From NCBI GenBank assembly GCA_902826835.1, contig CADEGH010000022.1, positions 25,540 to 83,026 of the forward strand: a DNA stretch of 57,487 bases, given 5' to 3'. The position numbers and the translations under genes were made by a program. The notes under the pieces were generated by a model. It had not been told where the DNA came from, made no database searches, and worked only from the letters and a program-made list of their open reading frames with translations. This document shows, piece by piece, positions 50,575 through 57,487 of this stretch; position 1 is the stretch's first letter; each line of letters opens with the position of its first letter. Source of the stretch: an uncultured bacterium (GTDB lineage Bacteria; Planctomycetota; GCA-002687715).

Positions 50575-53337
50575 GTGTCGCACCAGAGTCTCCTTCGACC
50601 CTTCCTGCTCGTTGTCACACTTGTGGGTTTCCAACCCGCACAAGTGATGATGGGCACCATCAACATTGGCATCGATTTCACCAACTCTGGAATCGCCCCG
50701 ATGGACCAAGCGGCTTTCATCATGAAAGTCCAGAGCCACTACAACGCGGCCGGAATCGGGGCTGGCGCCGCGACCGGTGTCATGTTCGTCAACGCCAACG
50801 CCGGCGGGATGACGAGCGGCACGGTCAAATTCGAAATGGGAGACATGATGTCCCCGTACGGCGAAGCCAACAAAGCCTGTCGCAATGCCACCATTTACAC
50901 CACGCCGTTCGGAGGATTTGCCGACCCGATGCAGCGGTGCGCGGCCATGGCCGAAACTCTCGCTCATGAGGTCGGTCACTTGCTGTGCGCCGTACACGAC
51001 TGCAACGGCATGGGGGTCAAGCAGGTCGTCGGAGCTTGTGGCGCCACCCAAGCTTGCAACGGAACGGCACCGACGCTCATGACGGTCGGCTCCTGCGTGG
51101 GTATGGGCCAGAGAGGAACCGGCATGCGCGCCTTCTCCCAGACTTCGATCGATCAGATCAAGGCGGCCATACTCAAGTTGCTCAATGGGGCCGACGAGTG
51201 GGAGTTGCAGGCGAACTTCGATGACGACGTGATGGTCGTCGTGGAAGGAGGTTGCCAACGACAGCTCCTCTATGCGGGTACGGAGCCGCTTCGTTCCGAC
51301 AATCCAGTGGTGACGTTCCGCTACGATGTCCTGTCCGGCAACGAAGCCGAATGGGAATTCGGATGGATCAACAACTCCGGAGGATTCGTCTCGCCGTTGC
51401 CGGTGACGATCAATCCCGACCGCCTCTTGGAAACGCCCGGCAACACCTACTTCAATCCGGCGTTGCGGGGAGTGTCCGGCACCGCGAATGCCGGGGTCAT
51501 TCTTCCCTTCAACACGAGCGGCACTTTCGCTCCGAGTGGAGTCACGATGCCGGCTTCCCGATCGAACTCCAGTTTGGTTCGAACCAGCTACTACACGGCG
51601 GCTGTAGTGACCTGGCCGACGACAAGTCCCCAGTTTCAGGTTCGTCTCGACACGGGAAGTTGGGGTGGCGACAACGGCTTCGTGCAAGCCGGTTCGCAGG
51701 GGCTCGTCGTGGACGACACGTATGTCGTCTCGGACGCGCTCGGAAACCTCCGCCGAACGAGCGGACCCGCTCTCGTGCCGTCCAGCTCCCAGGCCGCTAG
51801 CGGTCTCGGGTCACTTCAGCGGACCTTCGGTCCTGCGGACGAGGGCTATCTGTCGACCGGCTTGGCATTGAATGCCGCGACCTCCTTCACGGTCGCGTTC
51901 TGGTATCGCCCCGACAGCATCGCGGAAGGCGTGCTTTGGGGGGACGGCCAAATGGTGTACGAGTCGGCATCCCCTTCGGGGGGAGCGTTGCGATGTCTCG
52001 CAAACCCACCCGGAGCGATCGGAAACCTCGTGCTATCGGGAATTCCGAACCCGGCAGCGACGATCGGGGACCCGATCGGAATCGCGGTCTCGTCGGGGAG
52101 TTGGGCCCACTTCACCGTCCACTACGACGCCGCAGTGAATGTCGTACGGTGGTTTGTCAACGGAGTGCTGAACTCCGAGACACTCCAAAGCTCCGCAGCG
52201 TTCAATTGGGCGGGGAAGAATTTGCGATTCGCCGGGCACGACGGGTCGAGTCGGGACGCCGCGACCGGGCACTTCGATGACTTGCGCCTATACCCGTCGG
52301 CGGTGACTCCCACCTCTTCCAGCGGACCCTGGCCCACCGGAACGGGCCCACTCTTCGACTTCGAAGGAACGGCTCCCAACCACAGAATCGGCCTTTCCGG
52401 AAACTTGCTCCCACCCTCGGACCGCACCACGATAGTGGCGGCCGGTGGCTACGTTTTGTGGACTGGCAATCGGTCAATGGGCACCGGAATGCCGGCGACG
52501 GCGTTTCTCAATGTCCACTTTTCCGGTGACGACGGGCGAGAATCGTGGGGTCGAGAGGCTCCTCCGCTACCGGTTGTCGGGGGCCAATACGTGAGCCCCG
52601 GCGTACCATGGCTCGAGGTTGGCCACGCCCTGTCGGTGCCCTCGTTGTTCGCGGTGGGATACCCTGATGGTTTGGCACTCGCGGGTGGTATCGTCGCCAG
52701 CGCGACTCTGCTGGGAGAATCGTACAATACCGGCTTCCCTTGGAGCTACGGTGATCCTTCGGTGTACCTCCATGTTCCCGATGGCCTTCTCGTCTCCGGA
52801 TTCCGCCTCGATGCCCAATTCGTGGCGCTCGACACGGCGTGGCCGACTGCAATCGCGACCTCTCCGCGCGCGACCGCCTTTTTTGCCGAAGCCCTTCCTG
52901 GAGGTCATGCGCATATCGAAGCAAGGGGTCCTTCGAGTGATAACGCCTACGGGTTCCTTGAGATCTGGAATCGTGGCTCAGTCGATATCTCCATGGTCGC
53001 GATCGACATTGCTCCGAGCGGATTGATGTTCGCGACCAGCATGGAATCCGGCACCGGCGGCAACCTGAATGCCGGCAGCTCCATTCGCTACGGGAGTGCC
53101 GCAGCAACCGGTTACGACGGAGTCATGACTCTCGGGAGCCAATCCCTCATCGTACTCACCTTCCAGCACTTCGATCCCGCGGTCGACCACCTGATTTTTG
53201 ACGTCGCGACGGCTCCGGCGGCCGCGACTCCCTCTTCGCTCGTCGGCTCGATGGTGTTTGTGGTCTATGCCGATGGTACGACGGGCTTCGGCTCTCTCGC
53301 CTTGACCGGTACCAATCTCGCCAGTGTCGATCTCTGA
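50575..53337 (+). CDS. Secreted zincin-like metalloprotease with LamG-type domain
   Basis: The 920-residue exported protein starts with GTG, preceded by GGAG, and a signal peptide (LLRPFLLVVTLVGFQPAQ). Its first 220 residues contain HEVGHLLCAVHD (His131), an elongated zinc site of the metzincin type, and LMTVGSC as a possible Met-turn, similar to reprolysin-like enzymes. The usual Gly of the HExxHxxGxxH motif is Cys here. A LamG/concanavalin-like domain follows near residues 420-580 (SFTVAFWYRPDSI, HFDDLRLY), then a beta-rich region with LDAQFVALD-like strands of the kind seen in other secreted planctomycete proteins. It could be a cell-surface protease or adhesin. Confidence 0.72.
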   Translation: MSHQSLLRPFLLVVTLVGFQPAQVMMGTINIGIDFTNSGIAPMDQAAFIMKVQSHYNAAGIGAGAATGVMFVNANAGGMTSGTVKFEMGDMMSPYGEANKACRNATIYTTPFGGFADPMQRCAAMAETLAHEVGHLLCAVHDCNGMGVKQVVGACGATQACNGTAPTLMTVGSCVGMGQRGTGMRAFSQTSIDQIKAAILKLLNGADEWELQANFDDDVMVVVEGGCQRQLLYAGTEPLRSDNPVVTFRYDVLSGNEAEWEFGWINNSGGFVSPLPVTINPDRLLETPGNTYFNPALRGVSGTANAGVILPFNTSGTFAPSGVTMPASRSNSSLVRTSYYTAAVVTWPTTSPQFQVRLDTGSWGGDNGFVQAGSQGLVVDDTYVVSDALGNLRRTSGPALVPSSSQAASGLGSLQRTFGPADEGYLSTGLALNAATSFTVAFWYRPDSIAEGVLWGDGQMVYESASPSGGALRCLANPPGAIGNLVLSGIPNPAATIGDPIGIAVSSGSWAHFTVHYDAAVNVVRWFVNGVLNSETLQSSAAFNWAGKNLRFAGHDGSSRDAATGHFDDLRLYPSAVTPTSSSGPWPTGTGPLFDFEGTAPNHRIGLSGNLLPPSDRTTIVAAGGYVLWTGNRSMGTGMPATAFLNVHFSGDDGRESWGREAPPLPVVGGQYVSPGVPWLEVGHALSVPSLFAVGYPDGLALAGGIVASATLLGESYNTGFPWSYGDPSVYLHVPDGLLVSGFRLDAQFVALDTAWPTAIATSPRATAFFAEALPGGHAHIEARGPSSDNAYGFLEIWNRGSVDISMVAIDIAPSGLMFATSMESGTGGNLNAGSSIRYGSAAATGYDGVMTLGSQSLIVLTFQHFDPAVDHLIFDVATAPAAATPSSLVGSMVFVVYADGTTGFGSLALTGTNLASVDL

Positions 53338-53364
53338 TGACCGAAATCCTCGACGGAGAATCCC

Positions 53365-53811
53365 ATGAAGATGACGCTCGCAGTCCTGCTCCCGTGCCTG
53401 GTGCTCGGTTGTTGCGATTCCCCTCCTCGGAAGCTCAAGCCGGGCGAGATCCCAGCCTCGGACTATCGTGAAGGCGGCGTACAGGTCTTCAACTACCTCC
53501 GGGATTCAGTCGAGATCACGGTCAAGGCGCGGTCCTCGGACGGCCGATCCCAACCTACTCTCGCATCCGGGGCGTTGGTACCGGCGCCTCGATCGAATAT
53601 CGATCCTTCCCTCGGCGGGGATCCGAAAGCGTGCTTGAGCTTGCCGCACCCGTTCGGCAACGGAGATTGGTTGGTGACACTCGTGGACGAAAAACGAGGA
53701 ACCAGCGTGGACGCCAGTATTCGACCCGGCTGCGGGAATTGGATTATTGCCGCGGTTACGGAGCGGGGGATTGTCGTTCACTACGATTTCGGCCCGAGGC
53801 GGCTCGAATAG
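53365..53811 (+). CDS. Small putative lipoprotein
   Basis: A 148-residue protein with a lipobox (LVLGC, lipidated Cys near residue 16) after a short signal sequence. The mature part is beta-rich with no recognised domain; it contains ASIRPGCGNWIIAAVTERG. It follows the zincin gene by 27 bp on the same strand, so the two are probably co-expressed. The function is unknown. Confidence 0.65.
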   Translation: MKMTLAVLLPCLVLGCCDSPPRKLKPGEIPASDYREGGVQVFNYLRDSVEITVKARSSDGRSQPTLASGALVPAPRSNIDPSLGGDPKACLSLPHPFGNGDWLVTLVDEKRGTSVDASIRPGCGNWIIAAVTERGIVVHYDFGPRRLE

Positions 53812-53874
53812 GCGGAGGCTCGCGTCGGGTCCGGCTCGCGAACTCGACCGAGGCTCCGCACGGGCAGTTGATAT

Positions 53875-54720
53875 TCAGGGGGAGGGCCTGGGAGTCAGGG
53901 CGGCGACGGAATCGATGACTTCGGGCGCGTCGTTGTGGGAGTGAGTGAAGCCGCGGCGTCGTTCTTCGGCGACCGTGGACTCGGAGCGGAAGGCCACAAT
54001 GTAGGCGCGGCGCCAGCCGGAGGAGAAGTTGCCGCCCGAGCCGTGGCAGATGCGTTCGTTGTGGACGGTGATGTCACCGCGGGCGATTTCCGCATCGATG
54101 ATGGTGTCGAGGGTTTCGTCCACGGTGGTCAGCAGGGTGTGGGATTGGTCGCGGTCGCCGTGGAGAGGGTGGTGAGGGCGCAGGGACGGTTCCCGGTGAG
54201 ATCCCTTCACGAATCGCATGCAGCCATTGGCTCGGGTCGAACGGTCGACGGCCAGCCAGCAGGTCGCAGTCCGGGCATCGTCGGTTTCGAACCAATAGGC
54301 CAAGTCTTGGTGCCAGTGGAATACGGCATCCCGCTTGCCCGGGCCTTTGGCGATCAACTGGTCGTAGTCGAGCTTCATGCCGGGGCCCGCGAGTTGAGCG
54401 GCGATCGATGCGGCTCGCCGTTCGTACAGGTTGCCCTGCCACTCCGGGAAGTACTTCCGCGGCAGCATGACATTGACGATGCTGAAGTCGGAGGGGTCGC
54501 GTCCGTAATCACCCGCCATGTCGCAGAAGTCTTTGCCCGGAACCTTGATCTCGCGTCGCAGGAACCGGCCGTACACTTCGTCGATGGCGGCGAGCTCCGC
54601 CTCGGAAAGCACCCCCCGCAGGTGTACCCAGCCCTCTCTGCGGAAGGTCCCCTTCTCGGCTTCCGACACGAGGTATTGGTCGCCCTGACGTCTCTCCGGT
54701 GAATTCATCGTAGGACACAT
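53875..54720 (-). CDS. Phytanoyl-CoA dioxygenase (PhyH) family Fe(II)/2-oxoglutarate oxygenase
   Basis: The 281-residue length is typical of PhyH enzymes. The Fe(II) ligands are seen as HWHQD (the H-x-D pair, from HQD) and a distal His in ERICHGSGGN, followed by an Arg (SGWRRAYIV) that binds 2-oxoglutarate. The family hydroxylates small molecules such as phytanoyl-CoA, ectoine or natural products. ATG at 54720 or 54708 may be the start. It lies 2 bp after the DUF2461 gene, forming an operon. The substrate cannot be inferred. Confidence 0.88.
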   Translation of the reverse strand: MCPTMNSPERRQGDQYLVSEAEKGTFRREGWVHLRGVLSEAELAAIDEVYGRFLRREIKVPGKDFCDMAGDYGRDPSDFSIVNVMLPRKYFPEWQGNLYERRAASIAAQLAGPGMKLDYDQLIAKGPGKRDAVFHWHQDLAYWFETDDARTATCWLAVDRSTRANGCMRFVKGSHREPSLRPHHPLHGDRDQSHTLLTTVDETLDTIIDAEIARGDITVHNERICHGSGGNFSSGWRRAYIVAFRSESTVAEERRRGFTHSHNDAPEVIDSVAALTPRPSP

Positions 54721-54722
54721 CC

Positions 54723-55427
54723 TCAGAATGGAAGTCCGAGCGCTTTCGCGAGGAAGTTCATCAAGGGAACCCCGGCTTCCATCGACGCGACATACTGATC
54801 GAGGAACCCCGGCGAGGTGACCGCTTTCTCTTCGAGAGGGGCGCTCGCGGCGAAGCTTTTCCGCTTCAAAGCCTCCACCAGCGGGTGATTCGGGTCCACG
54901 GCGCAGTCACCGACTTTGGGGGGACGCTTCAGGGATTCGCCCTCGAAAGTGTGGGTCTTGCCAAACGTCCCGCCAACGGCTTTGGACCACTCGTCAGGTT
55001 TGACGAGGATGCGGGTCCGCACTTTCTCAAGGGCAGCGGCGTCAGGATCCCAGAGGCCGACATAAGCCTTGCAACCTCCGTCGTCCTTCCGGGCCAAGGT
55101 CAAGTGGTAACCGAACATCAGGTCCGGGGCCTTCAGATGGCCGAACATGAAGCCCACTGAAGTCTTGTAGGGCCGCTTGTCCTTGGAGAAGCGCGTGTCC
55201 CGGTTCATCCGTTGGAGCGATCCCCCCACGGCTTTGGGGATCACTTCGATGGACTTGCTGATTTTGGCCATCCGGGGCGCGAGGGCTGCGATGAACTCCA
55301 GCGCGGGGCCTTTCACGCTGGCCTCGTAATCGGCCTTGTGAGCTTGAAACCACTCTTTCGAGTTGTCCTCGGCCAGGCCTCGCAGAAAGCGAAAAAGTGC
55401 GGGCTCGAAAGTTCCAGGCGTCGCCAT
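54723..55427 (-). CDS. DUF2461/TIGR02453 family protein
   Basis: A 234-residue protein with the DUF2461 pattern (FRFLRGLAEDNSKEWFQAHK at the start, RMNRDTRFSKDKRPYKTSVG in the middle, GGCKAYVGLWDPDAAALEKVR). The family is widespread and its role is unknown. ATG at 55427 is used; the next in-frame codon upstream is only TTG. It is first in an operon with the PhyH gene and divergent from the terminal kinase gene by 129 bp. Confidence 0.87.
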   Translation of the reverse strand: MATPGTFEPALFRFLRGLAEDNSKEWFQAHKADYEASVKGPALEFIAALAPRMAKISKSIEVIPKAVGGSLQRMNRDTRFSKDKRPYKTSVGFMFGHLKAPDLMFGYHLTLARKDDGGCKAYVGLWDPDAAALEKVRTRILVKPDEWSKAVGGTFGKTHTFEGESLKRPPKVGDCAVDPNHPLVEALKRKSFAASAPLEEKAVTSPGFLDQYVASMEAGVPLMNFLAKALGLPF

Positions 55428-55556
55428 AGGCAAAGCCTACCAGAGCCCGCGGGGCGCCGAGTGGGCGAGCGGGTAGGCTTTTTCCGTGTCATCCGCGCGC
55501 GGAGGTAGCCGCTCCCCGAGGATCGACGCCCCCTTCTTCACCCGGCAGCCCCTCGC

Positions 55557-57487
55557 ATGAGTGTCGACCGCACCCGTTCGATCAGCCAGCAAGCCCGCGC
55601 GATCCCGGATCCCGAGGCTCGCCGCGAGTTTCTCGATGAAGCCTGCGGTTCGGATTCCCGACTTCGAACCGAAGTCGAGCGCACGCTGAATCTCTCGGAC
55701 ACGGAAATCGAAATTCACTTCGAGGACGACTTTCCGAGCGAAACCGCCGGCGACGTGATCGGGCCGTACCGACTGATCCGCGAACTCGGACACGGGGGCT
55801 TTGGGACCGTCTGGCTCGCGGAGCAGAAGGAGCCGATCGAGCGGACGGTGGCCCTGAAGGTGATCAAGCTCGGGATGGACACGAAGCAGGTGGTCGCCCG
55901 CTTCGAACAGGAGCGCCAAGCACTCGCGCTGATGAACCATCCCCATGTGGCTCGGGTCCTCGACGCGGGGGCCACCGCGACCGGACGTCCGTACTTCGTG
56001 ATGGATCTCGTGGATGGTCAGCCGATCAGCGGCTTTTGCGACCGGTTCAAGCTCACGATTCGCGAACGCCTCGAGCTGTTTCAGCAGGTCTGTCAGGCGA
56101 TCCAGCACGCGCACAGCAAGGGGATCATCCATCGCGATCTCAAGCCCTCGAACGTGCTCGTGGGCTTCGCCGACGGTAAGCCCCACGCCACCGTGATCGA
56201 CTTCGGAATCGCCAAGGCGACCTCCGGGAAACTGACGGATCGGACTCTCGTCACGGGGCAAGAGCAGATCATCGGCACCTTCCAGTACATGAGTCCGGAG
56301 CAGGCTGCGGGGTCGCAGGACATCGACACGCGCACCGATGTCTACAGCTTGGGAGTGCTGCTCTACGAAGTGCTCACCGGGGCGCCGCCGTTCGACCGCG
56401 GGACGATGCGCAGCGCCATGTTCAGCGAAGTGCAGCGGCTGATCTGCGAGGTCGAGCCGCCGCGGCCCTCGGATCGGGTTTCGGGTTCGGAAGATACCCT
56501 GGTCGAACTGGCCGCCTCGCGCCGGGTGGAGCCCAACCGGTTGAGTTCCCTCTTGCGGGGCGAACTCGATTGGCTCGTGATGAAAGCGATCGACAAAGAT
56601 CGCGCCCGCCGCTACGAGACCGCCAGCAGCTTCGCCCTGGATATTCAGCGGTTCTTGAGTGGTCAGGAGATCGTGGCGGCGCCGCCGAGTGCCGCTTATC
56701 GGCTGCGCAAATTCGTGCGACGCAACCGGAGCCTGGTTGGGGCGGCAACCGGCGTGCTGCTCTCGCTCATTCTCGGCGCGATCGCGTTCGCGTGGCAGGC
56801 CCACCGTGCCAAACAGGAGCGCGACCTCGCCGTGCAGGCGCGCAATGCCGAGGCGAAGCAGCGCCGTCTCGCCGACGAACGAGCCACGCAGATCGAGAAG
56901 ATCTCCTCGTTCCAGGCCAGCATGCTTGAGCAGATCGACGTGGCCGACGCGGGCGAGGGGCTCTTCACGAGTCTCCGGAAGAAGCACACACTCGCGCTGG
57001 GCGGGAGCGAGATTCCGAAAGAGGATCGGGAGGAGAGGTCGGCGGGCTTTGCCGCCGAGTTGATGCGGGTCAACGCCACCGATTCGGCTGCCGAGCTCAT
57101 CCACGAGACGATCTTGTCTCCGGCGGTCTTGGCGGTGGAATCCCAGTTCGAAGATCAACCCGTGGTGGTCGCGCGCCTGCGCCAGAGTCTCGCCACTATC
57201 TATGTCCGGCTGGGGCGCTACGACGACGCTTCCAAGCTCCAGGATTCGGCGCTCGAGCTGCGTACCCGCCATCTCGGCTCCGCTGATTTGGACACCCTCC
57301 GTTCCCACAACGATCTCGGGCATCTCTTGGAGAAACAGGGCAAGTTCACCGAAGCCGAAACGCACTATCGGGCGGCGTACGAAGGCAGAGTCGCTCTCCT
57401 CGGCGAGGAGCATCCGGACACGATCATGGCGAAGGGGAATCTCGGCGGCAATCTGCGATTCCAAGCCCGCTACGAAGCGGCCGAGCC
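55557..57487 (+). CDS. Membrane Ser/Thr protein kinase with TPR domain, 3' truncated
   Basis: The frame runs from ATG at 55557 off the right edge (643 codons seen). A short N-terminal domain (residues 1-65) precedes the kinase domain (about 70-340) with GHGGFGTVWLA, VALKVIK, HRDLKPSN, DFGIAK and GTFQYMSPEQA. A membrane helix lies near residue 395 (LVGAATGVLLSLILGAIAFA), then a coiled region and TPR units (LATIYVRLGRYDDASKL, LGHLLEKQGKFTEAE). This is the classic planctomycetal kinase-TPR layout. The matching long open frame on the minus strand is only its shadow. Confidence 0.9.
   Translation, partial: MSVDRTRSISQQARAIPDPEARREFLDEACGSDSRLRTEVERTLNLSDTEIEIHFEDDFPSETAGDVIGPYRLIRELGHGGFGTVWLAEQKEPIERTVALKVIKLGMDTKQVVARFEQERQALALMNHPHVARVLDAGATATGRPYFVMDLVDGQPISGFCDRFKLTIRERLELFQQVCQAIQHAHSKGIIHRDLKPSNVLVGFADGKPHATVIDFGIAKATSGKLTDRTLVTGQEQIIGTFQYMSPEQAAGSQDIDTRTDVYSLGVLLYEVLTGAPPFDRGTMRSAMFSEVQRLICEVEPPRPSDRVSGSEDTLVELAASRRVEPNRLSSLLRGELDWLVMKAIDKDRARRYETASSFALDIQRFLSGQEIVAAPPSAAYRLRKFVRRNRSLVGAATGVLLSLILGAIAFAWQAHRAKQERDLAVQARNAEAKQRRLADERATQIEKISSFQASMLEQIDVADAGEGLFTSLRKKHTLALGGSEIPKEDREERSAGFAAELMRVNATDSAAELIHETILSPAVLAVESQFEDQPVVVARLRQSLATIYVRLGRYDDASKLQDSALELRTRHLGSADLDTLRSHNDLGHLLEKQGKFTEAETHYRAAYEGRVALLGEEHPDTIMAKGNLGGNLRFQARYEAAE

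Noticed and set aside
55437..57464. A 675-codon minus-strand frame at the right end
   Set aside because: It mirrors the plus-strand kinase, which has complete kinase motifs; the minus frame has no recognisable domain.
1..57487. CRISPR arrays, rRNA and tRNA genes
   Set aside because: No regularly spaced short repeats and no recognisable rRNA or tRNA sequence were seen by eye; a covariance-model search would be needed to exclude small RNAs.

Overview
The window is high-G+C DNA, almost certainly from a free-living member of the Planctomycetota. This rests on gene content, not on a marker gene, since no rRNA, tRNA or ribosomal protein gene was found. Typical planctomycetal content includes Ser/Thr kinases fused to a membrane anchor plus TPR or sulfatase-modifying (FGE-like) domains, ECF-type sigma factors next to kinases, a BlaI/M56 sensor pair, a DUF1570 zinc protease, FG-GAP, IPT/TIG and LamG secreted proteins, and tandem WaaP-like kinases. 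All genes read with the standard bacterial code; TGA is used as a stop in many start/stop overlaps.

Layout. 0-4 kb: a left-truncated alpha/beta hydrolase with HEAT-like tail, then (minus strand) a coupled AlbA_2/HATPase regulator and ParA-type ATPase. 4-9.3 kb: lysA and glutaryl-CoA dehydrogenase in one operon, an RlmI-like rRNA methyltransferase, and two coupled family 2 glycosyltransferases. 9.3-12.7 kb: a four-gene, tightly coupled operon (sigma-like factor, 12-cysteine secreted protein, membrane-anchored CarboxypepD_reg protein, four-helix MauE-like protein with a CGRC motif). 12.7-17.4 kb: envelope sugar genes (WaaP-like kinase, GT4, tandem double kinase, methyltransferase). 17.4-23.2 kb: a relic of a secreted protein, an FG-GAP gene broken by an in-frame TGA, and a large astacin/TIG protease. 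23.2-27.1 kb: TPR kinase divergent from an ECF sigma factor. 27.1-29 kb: AAA_21 ATPase plus DUF4276 TOPRIM-like protein, a probable defence pair. 29.4-32.5 kb: a tandemly duplicated two-gene module of unknown function. 32.5-39.2 kb: secreted CARDB-like protein, ECF sigma divergent from a kinase/FGE fusion, S41 peptidase. 39.3-44.2 kb: Mrr endonuclease, a decayed gene, a third paralogue of the duplicated module, AAA_14/DUF4143 ATPase, pseudokinase. 44.3-57.5 kb: YbaN-like protein, BlaI and M56/PDZ/coiled-coil protein with a palindromic operator, DUF1570 protease, a zincin/LamG protein, lipoprotein, PhyH dioxygenase, DUF2461 protein and a right-truncated TPR kinase.

The strongest candidates for something undescribed are: (1) the tandem module at 29.4-32.5 kb, whose two membrane proteins are identical at the DNA level through the leader, cytoplasmic domain and membrane helix but strongly diverged in the outer domain, each followed by a small partner, with a third paralogue at 41 kb carrying only the outer domain behind a signal peptide; (2) the sigma/Cys-rich/MauE-like operon at 9.4-12.7 kb, with a ten-C tract just before the Cys-rich gene; and (3) the 17-bp divergent start-to-start gap at 34.58 kb, whose near-symmetric -10 would make both a sigma factor and a kinase mRNA leaderless.
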